DNA from: Rhodoplanes sp.
GTDB lineage: Bacteria > Pseudomonadota > Alphaproteobacteria > Rhizobiales > Xanthobacteraceae
DNA length: 64,000 bases
Assembly: GCF_013377085.1 (NCBI RefSeq)
Contig: NZ_JACAAX010000001.1
Location: forward strand, 248,001 to 312,000
Reading direction: 5' to 3'
Below are positions 20,821 through 30,277 of this stretch, one piece after another. Made by a program: the position numbers and the translations under genes. Below the pieces are notes generated by a model. It searched no databases and was not told where the DNA came from. It saw only the letters and a program-made list of their open reading frames with translations. Numbering within the stretch: position 1 is the stretch's first letter; each line of letters starts with the position of its first letter.

Positions 20821-21861
20821 ATGAAGCAAGACGACATCGGCCGACACCGTCAACCCGAAGCGTCCCGCCGGACGCTGCTCGCCGGCATGGGGGCGGTCGC
20901 GCTCGCCGCCTCGGCCGGCGCCGCCCAGGGCGGCTGGGAGCCGTCGACCCGCATCCCGGATCCGGCCGTGAAGATTCTCGACCCGGCCTTCCGCAAATAC
21001 TGGGTGTCGTCGGCGACCGTCGAGCGGCTCGCCACCGGCCTGCGCTGGGCCGAGGGGCCGGTGTGGATGGGCGACTGGCGCTGCCTCTTGTTCAGCGACG
21101 TCACCGGCGACGCCATCATGCGCTGGGACGAGATCACCGGGCGGCTCACGGCCTATCGGAAGCCGGCCAACTTCTCCAACGGCAACACCCGCGACCGTAG
21201 CGGCCGCCTGGTCACCTGCGAGCACCTGACCCGCCGCGTCGTGCGCACCGAGCTCGACGGCACCATCACCGTGGTGGCGGACAAGTTCGACGGCAAGCCG
21301 TTCAACTCGCCGAACGACATCGTGTCGCGTTCCGACGGCTCGATCTGGTTCACGGATCCGGCCTTCGGCCCCAATCCGAGCGAGCGCATGGCGCGGCCCG
21401 AGCTGCCCCACACGGTCTATCGCGTCGCGCCGGACGGCCGCGTCAGCGCGATGACGACCGAGATCGTCGGCCCCAACGGCCTGTGCTTCTCACCCGACGA
21501 GTCGAAGCTCTACGTCGTCGAGGCCCGCACCAGCCCGCGAAAAATGCGGGTGTTCGACGTCGTCGACAACGGCACCAAGCTCGCCAACGCCCGGGTGCTG
21601 TTCGAGGCCGGCGACGGCACGCCGGACGGCATGCGCTGCGACGCCGACGGCAATCTGTGGTGCGGCTGGGGGCAGGGCTCCGACGAGCTCGACGGCGTGC
21701 GGGTGTTCACGCCCGAGGGCAAGGCGATCGCCCACATCTCGCTGCCCGAGCGCTGCGCCAATGTCTGCTTCGGCGGCATCAATCACGACCGCCTGTTCAT
21801 GACCTCGAGCCATTCGGTCTATTCGCTGATGACCAACGCCCGCGGCGCCACGCTCTGGTGA
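20821..21861 (+). CDS. SMP-30/gluconolactonase-family lactonase, Tat-exported
   Basis: A six-bladed beta-propeller of the SMP-30/Gnl/LRE family, 346 aa, probably hydrolysing a sugar-acid lactone. The N-terminus has a twin-arginine signal (SRRTLLAGMGAVALAASAGA), implying folded export to the periplasm. Propeller motifs include LRWAEGPVW with the metal-binding Glu, FNSPNDIVSRSDGSIWFTDP, GPNGLCFSPDESKLYV and TPDGMRCDADGNLW with the conserved Asp. ATG 20821 follows GGAGACAGCCC. In the aldarate operon it could open glucaro- or galactarolactones before uptake (inference). Confidence 0.87.
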   Translation: MKQDDIGRHRQPEASRRTLLAGMGAVALAASAGAAQGGWEPSTRIPDPAVKILDPAFRKYWVSSATVERLATGLRWAEGPVWMGDWRCLLFSDVTGDAIMRWDEITGRLTAYRKPANFSNGNTRDRSGRLVTCEHLTRRVVRTELDGTITVVADKFDGKPFNSPNDIVSRSDGSIWFTDPAFGPNPSERMARPELPHTVYRVAPDGRVSAMTTEIVGPNGLCFSPDESKLYVVEARTSPRKMRVFDVVDNGTKLANARVLFEAGDGTPDGMRCDADGNLWCGWGQGSDELDGVRVFTPEGKAIAHISLPERCANVCFGGINHDRLFMTSSHSVYSLMTNARGATLW

Positions 21862-21967
21862 GAGCGGCCGCCACGACATTGCCCGGCGCCACAGGCGGCG
21901 CCGGGTCACGAGAACGAAGACCCTCCAAGACGACGCGACTTCACGAGAACCCCCGGAGGAACGCAGT

Positions 21968-22960
21968 ATGGATTTCAGGATCAGCAGGCGCGAGACGGCA
22001 TTGCTCGCCGGCGCCGCCGCGGCGGCCTTTCTGCTTTCCGGTCGGTCCGCGATGGCCGCCGGTTGGCCGGACCACCCCGTCACCCTCGTCGTGCCGTTCC
22101 CGGCCGGCGGCTCGACCGACATGGTGGCCCGCACGGTCGGGCAGAAGCTCAACGAAAGGCTCGGCCAGGCCTTCGTGGTCGAGAACCGCTCCGGCGCCAC
22201 CGGCGCCATCGGGGCGACCTCGGTGATGCGCGCGGCGCCGGACGGCTACACCGTCATGGTCGCCTCGATCGGCGTCTATGCGACCAACCCGTTCCTGCAG
22301 CCCAAGCTGCAATACGATCCGCTCAAGGACTTCGACCTGCTGACCGTCGCGGTGCGGGCCCCGAACGTGCTGGTCGCCTATCCGAAGTTCCCGGCCAACA
22401 CGGTGGCCGAGCTGGTCGAGGCGCTGAAGAAGAGCCCCGGCAAGATCTCGTTCGCCAGCTCGGGCGCCGGCTCGTCGGACCATCTGACGGCGGCGCTGTT
22501 CTGGCAGAAGACCGGCACCTCGGGTCTGCACGTGCCCTATCGCGGCGGCGCCCCGGCGATCAGCGATCTCGTCGCCGGCCATGTCGACGTGTCGTTCCAG
22601 AACATCAATGCGGTGATCACCCAGATCAAGGGCGGAAATCTCAAGGTGCTGGCCGTGACGGGCGACACGCGCTCGCCGCTCTTGCCCAACGTACCGACCC
22701 TGAGCGAGGCCGGGGTGTCCGGCGCCGACGTGTTCTCGTGGCAGGCCATCGCGGCGCCCAAGGGGCTCCCGGCCGACATCAAGACCAAGCTGCATGCCGA
22801 GATCGTCGCGGCCCTCAACGCGCCCGACGTGCGGCCCCGCATGGAGGAGCTCGGCTTCGAGATCGTCGCCAACACGCCGGAGCAGTTCCGCGCGTTCCTG
22901 GTGAAGGAGCTCGCCCGCTGGAAGGAGGTCATCGAGGTCGGCAAGATCTCGATCGACTGA
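21968..22960 (+). CDS. TctC-type solute-binding protein (orphan, TTT/Bug family)
   Basis: Periplasmic binding protein of 330 aa for a tripartite tricarboxylate transporter. The signal peptide ([19 protein letters not shown]) also fits a twin-arginine pattern. Bug-family signatures include [33 protein letters not shown] and APDGYTVM. The ligand-loop regions are [18 protein letters not shown] and [19 protein letters not shown]. No membrane subunits adjoin it; it lies between the lactonase and glucarate dehydratase genes, so it may feed one of the nearby TctBA pairs. GGAGGAACGCAGT precedes the ATG. Confidence 0.9.
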   Translation: MDFRISRRETALLAGAAAAAFLLSGRSAMAAGWPDHPVTLVVPFPAGGSTDMVARTVGQKLNERLGQAFVVENRSGATGAIGATSVMRAAPDGYTVMVASIGVYATNPFLQPKLQYDPLKDFDLLTVAVRAPNVLVAYPKFPANTVAELVEALKKSPGKISFASSGAGSSDHLTAALFWQKTGTSGLHVPYRGGAPAISDLVAGHVDVSFQNINAVITQIKGGNLKVLAVTGDTRSPLLPNVPTLSEAGVSGADVFSWQAIAAPKGLPADIKTKLHAEIVAALNAPDVRPRMEELGFEIVANTPEQFRAFLVKELARWKEVIEVGKISID

Positions 22961-23030
22961 GCCACCCTTGAGATGCGCAGCGGCCGCCGCCTTCGCGAGA
23001 AGCGCGGCGCCGCGAACCGGACGATCCGAG

Positions 23031-24380
23031 ATGACAGACAAGACCACCGCCTCCACCGGCACGCCGGTCGTCACCGCCGTCAAGGTGATCCCGGTCGCCG
23101 GGCGCGACAGCATGCTGCTCAACCTCAGCGGCGCGCATGGGCCGTTCTTCACCCGCAATCTGGTGATCATCACCGACTCGTCCGGCCACACCGGCGTCGG
23201 CGAGGTGCCGGGCGGCGAGAAGATCCGCAAGACGCTGGAGGACGCGGCAGCCCTCGTCACCGGCCGGTCGATCGGCAACCACAATGCCATCCTGAACAGC
23301 GTGCGGAAAACCTTCGCGGCACGCGACTCCGGTGGCCGCGGCGTGCAGACCTTCGACCTGCGCGTCACCATCCACGCCGTCACGGCGCTGGAGGCGGCGC
23401 TGCTCGATCTGCTCGGCCAGCATCTCGGCGTACCGGTGGCGGCGCTGCTCGGCGAGGGCCAGCAGCGCGACGCCGTCGACGTGCTCGGCTATCTGTTCTA
23501 CGTCGGCGACCGCACCAAGACGCCGCTGCCCTATGTGGCGCCGTCCGTGAAGGGCGACGACTGGCTGAGGCTTCGCCACGAGGCGGCGCTGACGCCGCAG
23601 GCGGTGGTGCGGCTCGCCGAGGCCACCGAGGCGCGCTACGGCTTTCGCGATTTCAAGCTCAAGGGCGGGGTGTTCTCGGGCGACGAGGAGGTCGAGGCCG
23701 TGACGGCGCTCAAGCGCCGCTACCCGGAGGCTCGCATCACCCTCGACCCGAACGGCGCCTGGCCGCTCGCCGAGGCGATCCGGCTGTGCCGCGGCCTCGG
23801 CAATGTGCTCGCCTATGCCGAGGACCCGTGCGGCTCGGAGGAGGGCTTCTCGGGCCGCGAGGTGATGGCCGAGTTCCGCCGCGCCACCGGCCTGCCGACG
23901 GCGACCAACATGATCGCCACCGACTGGCGCGAGATGGCGCACTCGCTCGTCCTGCAGTCCGTGGACATTCCGCTCGCCGACCCGCATTTCTGGACGATGC
24001 AGGGCTCGGTGCGCGTCGCCCAGACGTGCCGCGAGTTCGGCCTCACCTGGGGTTCCCACTCCAACAACCATTTCGACGTGTCGCTGGCGATGTTCACGCA
24101 TGTGGCGGCGGCGGCGCCGGGTCGCGTCACCGCCATCGACACCCACTGGATCTGGCAGGACGGCCAGTATCTCACCCGCGAGCCGCTGAAAATCCGCGGC
24201 GGCCAGATCGCGGTGCCGGACATGCCCGGCCTCGGCGTCACGCTCGACATGGACGCCGTCGAGGCGGCGCACCGGCTCTATCGCGAGCACGGGCTCGGCG
24301 CCCGGGATGACGCCGCCGCCATGCAGTATCTGATCCCGGGCTGGAGCTTCGACCGCAAGAAGCCCTGCCTGGTGCGCTGA
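23031..24380 (+). CDS. gudD: Glucarate dehydratase-like enolase-superfamily enzyme
   Basis: Would dehydrate D-glucarate (or idarate) to 5-keto-4-deoxy-D-glucarate. The 449-aa product is close to E. coli GudD (446 aa). The capping domain (1-130) has [18 protein letters not shown]. The barrel holds [13 protein letters not shown] (KxK-type catalytic lysine), the metal-ligand series [20 protein letters not shown] and [11 protein letters not shown], and the catalytic His in [14 protein letters not shown] chose ATG 23031; a longer start at 22968 adds an Ala/Arg-rich tail. It lies 39 bp before the aldolase that uses its product. Confidence 0.92.
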   Translation: MTDKTTASTGTPVVTAVKVIPVAGRDSMLLNLSGAHGPFFTRNLVIITDSSGHTGVGEVPGGEKIRKTLEDAAALVTGRSIGNHNAILNSVRKTFAARDSGGRGVQTFDLRVTIHAVTALEAALLDLLGQHLGVPVAALLGEGQQRDAVDVLGYLFYVGDRTKTPLPYVAPSVKGDDWLRLRHEAALTPQAVVRLAEATEARYGFRDFKLKGGVFSGDEEVEAVTALKRRYPEARITLDPNGAWPLAEAIRLCRGLGNVLAYAEDPCGSEEGFSGREVMAEFRRATGLPTATNMIATDWREMAHSLVLQSVDIPLADPHFWTMQGSVRVAQTCREFGLTWGSHSNNHFDVSLAMFTHVAAAAPGRVTAIDTHWIWQDGQYLTREPLKIRGGQIAVPDMPGLGVTLDMDAVEAAHRLYREHGLGARDDAAAMQYLIPGWSFDRKKPCLVR

Positions 24381-24419
24381 TCCCCGAAGCATGCTCTTCA
24401 CAAGAAGAACGGACGTTCC

Positions 24420-25205
24420 ATGACCGCTCCCTACTGCCCCTTCCCAAATCAGTTCCGCGCCGACATCCGGTCCGGCAAGACCGTGATCGGCTGCTGGGCC
24501 TCGCTCGCCAGCCCGATCACCACCGAGGTCCTCGGGCTCGCCGGCTTCGAGTGGATTCTCCTCGACGCCGAGCATTCGCCCAACGACGTGCTGAGCCTCG
24601 TGCCGCAGCTCATGGCGCTGAAGGACAGCGTCTCGGCGCCGGTGGTGCGGCCGCCCTGGAACGAGCCGGTGATTCTCAAGCGGCTCTTGGACATCGGCTT
24701 CCACAACTTCCTCATCCCGTACATCGAGTCGGTCGAGGAGGCCGAGCGCGCCGTCGCCTCGACGCGCTATCCGCCGGCCGGATTTCGCGGGGTCTCGGTT
24801 TCCCAGCGCAGCAACAATTACGGCACCCTGAACGCCCAGGGCTACTTCCCGGCCATCAACGACAACATCACGGTGCTGCTGCAGATCGAGACCCGCAAGG
24901 GCGTCGATGCGGTCGACGCGATCGCCGCCGTGGACGGCGTCGACGGCCTGTTCGTCGGCCCCAACGATCTCGCCGCCGCCTACGGCCACCTCGCCGACCC
25001 GAACCATCCCGAGGTGCAGAAGGTGATCAAGCACATCTTCGATCGCACCCGCGCGGCCGGCAAGGCGGCCGGCATCCTCACCGGCGTCGAGGCGGAGGCG
25101 CGCCGCTATCTCGACTGGGGCGCCACCTTCGTCGCGGTCGGCAGCGACCTCGGTCTGTTCCGCGGTGCCACGCAAGGGCTCCGCGACAAGTTCAAGGCGG
25201 GCTGA
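24420..25205 (+). CDS. garL: HpcH/HpaI aldolase, 5-keto-4-deoxy-D-glucarate aldolase type
   Basis: Class II metal-dependent aldolase of 261 aa, splitting 5-keto-4-deoxyglucarate to pyruvate and tartronate semialdehyde. The barrel carries [33 protein letters not shown] (catalytic His in AEHS), [18 protein letters not shown], an Arg in [13 protein letters not shown], metal-ligand Glu in [13 protein letters not shown], and [16 protein letters not shown] with the metal Asp. The last codons (AG-stop) fall inside the 1,262-bp direct repeat shared with the second locus. The second aldolase gene at 32159 is a diverged paralogue. Confidence 0.9.
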   Translation: MTAPYCPFPNQFRADIRSGKTVIGCWASLASPITTEVLGLAGFEWILLDAEHSPNDVLSLVPQLMALKDSVSAPVVRPPWNEPVILKRLLDIGFHNFLIPYIESVEEAERAVASTRYPPAGFRGVSVSQRSNNYGTLNAQGYFPAINDNITVLLQIETRKGVDAVDAIAAVDGVDGLFVGPNDLAAAYGHLADPNHPEVQKVIKHIFDRTRAAGKAAGILTGVEAEARRYLDWGATFVAVGSDLGLFRGATQGLRDKFKAG

Positions 25206-25302
25206 GGCCCGCGTTCCGCTCCGGCACGTCTGCACGGCACGGCCGCCGCGCGCCTGCCGCAACCTCGTTTTGCAATTTCGACATCCTGAAGGAGAGATCC
25301 AC

Positions 25303-26202
25303 ATGAGCAAGATCGGCTTCGTCGGCCTCGGCATCATGGGCACGCCGATGGCGGCCCACCTGATCGCGGCCGGCCATCAGTTGTTCCTCTACGACCTGCG
25401 GCCGCCGAAGGCGGAGCTGACCGACAAGGGCGCCGTCGCCTGCGCGTCGGCCAAGGAGGTCGCCCAGAAGTCCGACATCGTCATCATCATGGTGCCGGAC
25501 ACGCCGGACGTCGGCGCCGCGCTGTTTTCCGAGAACGGCATCGCGGCCGGGCTGTCCAAGGGCAAGATCGTGGTCGACATGAGCTCGATCTCGCCGATCG
25601 AGACCAAGGAATACGCCGCCAAGGTCGAGGCGCTGGGCTGCGACTATCTCGACGCGCCGGTGTCGGGCGGCGAGGTCGGCGCCAAGCAGGCGTCGCTGAC
25701 CATCATGGTGGGCGGCAAGCAGGCGGTGTTCGACACGGTGAAGCCGCTGTTCGAGCTGATGGGCAAGAACATCACGCTGGTCGGCGGCGTCAGCGACGGA
25801 CAGACCTGCAAGGTGGCGAACCAGATCATCGTCGCGCTGACCATCGAGGCGGTGGGCGAGGCGCTGCTGTTCGCCGCCAAGGCCGGGGCCGATCCGGCCA
25901 AGGTGCGGCAGGCGCTGATGGGCGGCTTCGCCAACTCGCGCATCCTCGAGGTGCATGGCGACCGGATGGTGAAGCGCACCTTCGATCCGGGCTTCCGCAT
26001 CGAGCTTCACCAGAAGGATCTGAACCTGGCGCTGTCGGCGGCGCGCAAGATGGGCGTGAGCCTGCCCAACACGGCGACGGCGCAGGAGCTGTTCAATTCC
26101 TGCGCGGCGCATGGCGGCTCGAAGTGGGACCACTCCGGCATGGTGAAGGCGCTGGAGAGCATGGCCAATTTCGAGATCGGCCAGGCGCCGAAGAAGGCGT
26201 AA
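25303..26202 (+). CDS. garR: Tartronate semialdehyde reductase (2-hydroxy-3-oxopropionate reductase), copy 1
   Basis: NAD(P)H-dependent reductase of the 3-hydroxyisobutyrate dehydrogenase family, making D-glycerate from tartronate semialdehyde. The 299-aa product has the Rossmann motif IGFVGLGIMGTPMAAHL at its start, the substrate loop LDAPVSGGEVGAKQASL near residue 120, and the catalytic lysine in CKVANQIIVALT near residue 170. FRIELHQKDLNLALSAA follows in the helical C-terminal domain. AAGGAGAGATCCAC before ATG 25303 decides the start. It completes the galactarate/glucarate route with garD, gudD and garL. The gene appears identical to the copy at 37295. Confidence 0.95.
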   Translation: MSKIGFVGLGIMGTPMAAHLIAAGHQLFLYDLRPPKAELTDKGAVACASAKEVAQKSDIVIIMVPDTPDVGAALFSENGIAAGLSKGKIVVDMSSISPIETKEYAAKVEALGCDYLDAPVSGGEVGAKQASLTIMVGGKQAVFDTVKPLFELMGKNITLVGGVSDGQTCKVANQIIVALTIEAVGEALLFAAKAGADPAKVRQALMGGFANSRILEVHGDRMVKRTFDPGFRIELHQKDLNLALSAARKMGVSLPNTATAQELFNSCAAHGGSKWDHSGMVKALESMANFEIGQAPKKA

Positions 26203-26299
26203 CGCGTCCGGCTCGCGGATCGCCGCCCGGCCGGCGGACCGCCGCAGCACGCTGCGGCGGCCGGGCGGCGGCCCGCGCCGAAGCAAGACGAACAGACTG

Positions 26300-26332
26300 C
26301 GTGATGGCCGGGCTCGTCCCGGCCATTTTCGT
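26300..26332 (+). terminator. Hairpin terminator after garR copy 1
   Basis: ATGGCCGGG / CCCGGCCAT arms around CTCGT, followed by TTTCGTT. It is duplicated at 38292 as part of the direct repeat. Confidence 0.6.
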
Positions 26333-26335
26333 TCG

Positions 26336-26455
26336 GTCATTCCGGGGCGCCACGCAGTGGCAAACCCGGAATCCATACGGCCGGTGCGGATTGTCTTTCG
26401 AAAGACAGGGGCTATGGGTCCCGGGCTCGGCCCTGCGGGCCGCCCCGGGACGACT
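26336..26455. repeat. Family A palindromic repeat
   Basis: Runs from GTCATTCCGGGGCGC to GCCCCGGGACGAC, with an inner perfect GTCTTTCGAAAGAC hairpin. It lies between garR copy 1 and the SDR remnant and is repeated at 38328-38447. Confidence 0.7.
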
Positions 26456-26482
26456 GACGAAAGAGCGAACGAGCTTCGCCGC

Positions 26483-26568
26483 TCACCACGCCAGCGGCTT
26501 GCCGTCGTGGTTGAAGAAGCCGCCGGTCTTGTCGATGGTGAGGCTGTCGATCACGGCGATCAGACCTC
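26483..26568 (-). pseudogene. 3' remnant of a short-chain dehydrogenase gene
   Basis: About 28 codons encoding [20 protein letters not shown] followed by HDGKPLAW and a stop. These match the last residues of the intact SDR at 38475-39164 ([28 protein letters not shown]) with several substitutions. Nothing upstream resembles an SDR; the tctA stop codon lies inside the remnant. Unlike the adjacent garR repeat it is not identical to copy 2, so it marks an older duplication or a locus cut by arrival of the tct operon. Confidence 0.75.
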
Positions 26569-28053
26569 GGTGTCGCCCTTCACGGCCGAGAAGGCGCGGA
26601 ACATCGAGCTGACGATCACCAGCGTTGCGATGACCAGCAGGGTGGCGGAGAGTGGCCGCGTCACCAGGATCGAGATGTCGCCCTGCGACATTTCCAGGGA
26701 CTGGCGCAGCCCGCGCTCCATCAGCGGTCCGAGCACGAAGGTGAGAATCATCGGCGCCAGCGGGATGTCCATCTTGCGGAAGGCGTAGCCGATGATGCCG
26801 AAGCCCAGCATGATGCCGATGTCGAACACGCTGCTGTTCAGGCTGTAGACGCCGATCACCGAGAATCCGAACACGATCGCCATCAGGATTCCATACGGGA
26901 TCTTCAGGAACTTCACCCAAAGCGGGATCAGCGGCAGGTTGAGGATCACCAGGATGATGTTGCCGATATAGAGGCTGGCGATGACGGCCCAGGCGAACTC
27001 GCCGTGCTCCTTGAACAGCATCGGGCCGGGGACCAGCCCGTTCATCATGAAGGCGCCCATCAGGATCGCGGTGGTCGGCGAGCCGGGAATGCCCAGCGTG
27101 AAGAGCGGGATCAGGGCCGCATTGGCATAGGCGTTGTTGGCCGTCTCCGGCCCGGCGACACCCTCGATCATGCCGGTGCCGAAGCGTTCCGGCGTCTTGG
27201 AGAGCCGCTTCTCCATTGCATAGGACACGAAGGTCGGCACGATGGCGCCGACGCCCGGAATGAGACCCATCAGGAAGCCGACCACCGTGCCGCGCACGAT
27301 CGGCCATTTCGACGCATCGAGGTCGGCGCGGCTCGGCATCAGCCGCGAGATTTGGGGGCTGAACACCGCCATGGCGCCGGCTTCGACGTTGAACAGGATC
27401 TCGCCGATGCCGAACACGCCCATCACCACGGGAACGATGCCGAAGCCGTCCATCAGCTCGACATGGCCGAAGGTGAAGCGCGGGGCACCCATCACGGGGT
27501 CGATCCCGACCTGCGCGATCATCAGGCCGAGGATCGCCGACAGCAGGGCGCGGACCAGCGAGCGGCCGGCGAGGCCGGTCACCAGCGACAGGCCGACGAT
27601 CATCAGGGCGAAGAACTCGGGCGGCCCGAAGCGCAGCGCAAAGCGGGTGAGCGGCAGTGCGACCAGCACCAGCCCGCCGACCGCGACGGTGCCGCCCACG
27701 AAGGACCCGATCGCCGCGACCGCGAGGGCGGCGCCGGCGCGGCCCTGCTTCGCCATCGCGTAGCCGTCCAGGCAGGTGACGGCGGACGCCGCCTCGCCCG
27801 GTGTGTTGATCAGCACCGACGTGATGGTGCCGCCGTACATGGCGCCGTAGTAGATCGCCGCCAGCATGATGATGGCGGACGTCGGCGAGATCGCCATTGC
27901 GATCGGGATCAGGATGGCCGTGCCGGCGGCGGGTCCGATGCCCGGCAGCACGCCGATCAGCGTGCCGAGCGTGCAGCCGATCAGCGCGAACAGCAGATTT
28001 CCGGGCTGCAGGGCGGTCGCGAAACCGCCCATCAGGAGCTCCAGGCTTTCCAT
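26560..28053 (-). CDS. TctA-type large membrane subunit of a TTT transporter
   Basis: A 497-aa integral membrane protein with about 12 predicted helices, the permease of a tripartite tricarboxylate transporter. Family motifs are [18 protein letters not shown] near residue 30, the paired [21 protein letters not shown] near residue 75, and the inverted second half [20 protein letters not shown] and [19 protein letters not shown]. It is last in the gntR-cyclase-tctC-tctB-tctA operon; the tctB stop is 18 bp upstream. The stop codon lies in the SDR remnant. Confidence 0.93.
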   Translation of the reverse strand: MESLELLMGGFATALQPGNLLFALIGCTLGTLIGVLPGIGPAAGTAILIPIAMAISPTSAIIMLAAIYYGAMYGGTITSVLINTPGEAASAVTCLDGYAMAKQGRAGAALAVAAIGSFVGGTVAVGGLVLVALPLTRFALRFGPPEFFALMIVGLSLVTGLAGRSLVRALLSAILGLMIAQVGIDPVMGAPRFTFGHVELMDGFGIVPVVMGVFGIGEILFNVEAGAMAVFSPQISRLMPSRADLDASKWPIVRGTVVGFLMGLIPGVGAIVPTFVSYAMEKRLSKTPERFGTGMIEGVAGPETANNAYANAALIPLFTLGIPGSPTTAILMGAFMMNGLVPGPMLFKEHGEFAWAVIASLYIGNIILVILNLPLIPLWVKFLKIPYGILMAIVFGFSVIGVYSLNSSVFDIGIMLGFGIIGYAFRKMDIPLAPMILTFVLGPLMERGLRQSLEMSQGDISILVTRPLSATLLVIATLVIVSSMFRAFSAVKGDTEV

Positions 28054-28071
28054 GGGTCGTCCTCGCGAGGC

Positions 28072-28536
28072 TCAGAGTCCGAACACCCCGGTCGGAAGGG
28101 CGACCCGCAACCATCCGTCGAACACCTGGAAGGCGCCGAAGCTGCCCGCGGCGGCGATCAGGACGGTGACGAACCAGACCTGCCGTCCGAGCGCGGCCAA
28201 AAGGAAGAGCAGGGCGGCGAACATGGTCAGGCGGAACCCGAGCGGCTCGAGCAGCGCGGCCGTCGCGGCCAGCGTGACCACGACGGTCGCCATGCGAAGC
28301 ACGCCGCCGCGCGTGGGGCGGAAGTCGGCCGGCATCGGCTCGGATGGACCGAAGGTCGACTGCGCGATCATCACGATCGAGACCACGCCGAGCGCCACCG
28401 CCAGCCAGAACGGGAAGAAGCCGGGCCCCGGTCCCAGATGGGTGTAGAACTTCATGGTGAGGGATTGCCACCCGACGAGCACGGCCATCAGGAGGAAGAG
28501 GGACCCGGCGATCTGGTAGGGGCGTCGCATGGTCAT
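28072..28536 (-). CDS. TctB-type small membrane subunit of a TTT transporter
   Basis: A 154-aa protein with four hydrophobic helices (IAGSLFLLMAVLVGWQSL, FFPFWLAVALGVVSIVMIA, VVTLAATAALLEPLGFRLTMFAALLFLLAAL and a final WFVTVLIAAAGSFGAFQVF). HLGPGPGFFPFWLA is the typical TctB entry motif. It starts 10 bp after the tctC stop; an alternative start lies two codons later. Confidence 0.88.
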   Translation of the reverse strand: MTMRRPYQIAGSLFLLMAVLVGWQSLTMKFYTHLGPGPGFFPFWLAVALGVVSIVMIAQSTFGPSEPMPADFRPTRGGVLRMATVVVTLAATAALLEPLGFRLTMFAALLFLLAALGRQVWFVTVLIAAAGSFGAFQVFDGWLRVALPTGVFGL

Positions 28537-28546
28537 GGCCGCGGCC

Positions 28547-29509
28547 CTAGTTCTGCTTGCCCATCTCCACCCACGACTTGGCGCCGGCCTCGAAATCGTT
28601 CCAGAACGCGTTGTAGCCGGCGGAGTCCATGTAGAGCGCGTCGTAGGAGATGTTCTCCATTCTCTTGACGAACTCGTCTCCGGTGATGACCTTCTTCAGC
28701 GCATTGGTCAGCACGTCACGGGCCTCCTTCGGCATGCCGACCGGCGCGGCGACGCCGCGATAGACGCCCGACACGATCCGGTAGCCCTGCTCCTCGGCCG
28801 TCTTGACGTCGGGGTAGAACCGGTTGCGCTTGCCGTCGAGCACGGCGAGGATGCGCAGCTCGCCGCCCGCGACCTGCGAGCGGATCTCGCTGGCATTGCC
28901 GTAATAGCCGTCGACATGGCCGCCCAGAATGGCGGTTCGCGACGGGCCGCCACCGTCGAAATGGACGATCGCGAGCTTCACGCCTGCGGCGCGCTCGGTC
29001 ATCATCGCGGCGATGTGGTCGTCGCTCATGATCCCCGACGTGCAGACCTTGATCTTCGCCGGCGTTGCCTTGGCGGCGTCGATGAAGTCCTGGAAGGTCT
29101 TGTAGGGGCTCGAGGTCTGGACGGCCAGCACGCCGGGGTCGCTGTCCTGCATGGCGAGCAGGTCGAAGCTCTTGCGCGAGAACGTGGCCTGGCGATCCGG
29201 ATCGAAATAGATGGTCGGCACGGTCGGCAGGATCAGGTAGCCGATGGTGTAGCCGTCCGGCTTGGCGCGGGCGATCTCGCCGAAGCCGATCTGGCCGCCG
29301 GCGCCGCCCTTGTTGACGATCTGCACCGGCACGCCGAGCTCCTTCTCCAGGAGCGGGACCATCACGCGGGCCGTGGTGTCGGTCCCGCCGCCCGGCGGAA
29401 AGGCCACGACGAAGTTGATGGCGCGGGACTTGATCGGATATTCGGCGCCCGCGGCCGTGGCGGCCAATGCGGCGGCCGCGATCAATATCAGGCGAATGAA
29501 CCCACGCAT
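28547..29509 (-). CDS. TctC-type solute-binding protein
   Basis: Periplasmic binding protein, 320 aa, with a Sec signal (FIRLILIAAAALAATAAGAEY). Bug-family signatures: RAINFVVAFPPGGGTDTTARV, VQIVNKGGAGGQIGFGEI, AKPDGYTIGYL and VHFDGGGPSRTAILGGHVD. It precedes tctB and tctA and follows a cyclase-family hydrolase, so its ligand may be a carboxylate connected with that enzyme's pathway; the ligand cannot be read from sequence. Confidence 0.92.
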   Translation of the reverse strand: MRGFIRLILIAAAALAATAAGAEYPIKSRAINFVVAFPPGGGTDTTARVMVPLLEKELGVPVQIVNKGGAGGQIGFGEIARAKPDGYTIGYLILPTVPTIYFDPDRQATFSRKSFDLLAMQDSDPGVLAVQTSSPYKTFQDFIDAAKATPAKIKVCTSGIMSDDHIAAMMTERAAGVKLAIVHFDGGGPSRTAILGGHVDGYYGNASEIRSQVAGGELRILAVLDGKRNRFYPDVKTAEEQGYRIVSGVYRGVAAPVGMPKEARDVLTNALKKVITGDEFVKRMENISYDALYMDSAGYNAFWNDFEAGAKSWVEMGKQN

Positions 29510-29579
29510 GTCGTTCCCCCTTTGGCCGCCGGCGGAGCGGGCCGGTGGCGTTCTGTCGCGAGCGGGGCCGACGAGGCCG

Positions 29580-30248
29580 TCACGATTCCACGGCGATCAC
29601 CCGCAGTGGAAACGCGTCGAGTCCCGCAATGGCGACCGGTAAGGCGTAGACCATGAAGCGCGACGTCGAGAGCCGGTCGAGATTGGTCAGGTTCTCGATC
29701 AGCGGAATGCCTTTTTCGAACAGGGCGTGGTGGTTGACGTGCTGCTCGCTGCGCGGGACCTCGACGCCCGAGGCGTCGACGCCCATCAGCTTCATGCCCT
29801 GCGCGACCAGCCATTGGATGGCGGCCGGCGAGAAATACGGGGTCAGCGCGTAGTCTTCGGTGCCGAAGAACGGCGCGCCGCCGAGATTGCAGAAGACGAT
29901 GTCGCCGGGACGGATCCCGCCCGCCCGTGCGGCGGCCTCGCGCACGTGATCCTCGGTGATGGCGGTCTTGCGCGGGCAGGCGCGCAGATCCAGGAGCACC
30001 GCCTCGCCGACGAGCTGATCGAGGCGCAAGGCGGAGAGGTCGGCTCCGGACTGGATGATGTGGTAGGGCGCCTCGATATGCGTGGCGATGTGGTTCACCA
30101 TGCTGACATTGTGCATGATGTACCACTGGCCATCGAGCCTGACGACCTTCTGGTTGACGGTGTCGGCGCCGACCATCTCGACCGCGAATTTTCGGCCGGC
30201 TTTGCCCGGGTGGATGACGTGGGAGAGGTCGATCATCTGACTGGCCAT
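29580..30248 (-). CDS. Cyclase-family metal-dependent hydrolase
   Basis: A 222-aa protein of the kynurenine formamidase/cyclase superfamily, presumably an amidase or lactonase acting on a small carboxylate. The family metal-binding motif HxGTHxDxPxH appears as HIATHIEAPYH near residue 52, with Gly to Ala and Asp to Glu changes. Other family elements are IDLSHVIHPGKAGRKF at the start, IRPGDIVFCNLGG, YFSPAAIQWLVAQGMKLMGVDASGVE and LIENLTNLDRL. ATG 30248 follows GGTCCAC. It lies between the GntR regulator and tctC in one apparent operon. Confidence 0.85.
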   Translation of the reverse strand: MASQMIDLSHVIHPGKAGRKFAVEMVGADTVNQKVVRLDGQWYIMHNVSMVNHIATHIEAPYHIIQSGADLSALRLDQLVGEAVLLDLRACPRKTAITEDHVREAAARAGGIRPGDIVFCNLGGAPFFGTEDYALTPYFSPAAIQWLVAQGMKLMGVDASGVEVPRSEQHVNHHALFEKGIPLIENLTNLDRLSTSRFMVYALPVAIAGLDAFPLRVIAVES

Positions 30249-30277
30249 GTGGACCCTCGTGGCCGGGACGCTTTCGC

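Larger units (their letters stand above)
25195..26456 (+). repeat. 1,262-bp direct repeat, copy 1
   Basis: By eye I find no difference from 37187-38448, at a constant offset of 11,992 bp. It spans the last codons of the aldolase gene, the garR leader, all of garR, the downstream hairpin and a family A palindrome. Identity drops sharply on both sides: left of AGGCGGGCTGAGG, and right of GGGACGACTG, where copy 1 reads ACGA and copy 2 reads GAGA. Confidence 0.92.

Noticed and set aside
26483-28471. A single long minus-strand protein fused to the SDR-like tail
   Set aside because: The frame is antisense-like over tctA, whose true frame (26560-28053) has all family motifs; only the terminal SDR remnant is meaningful.
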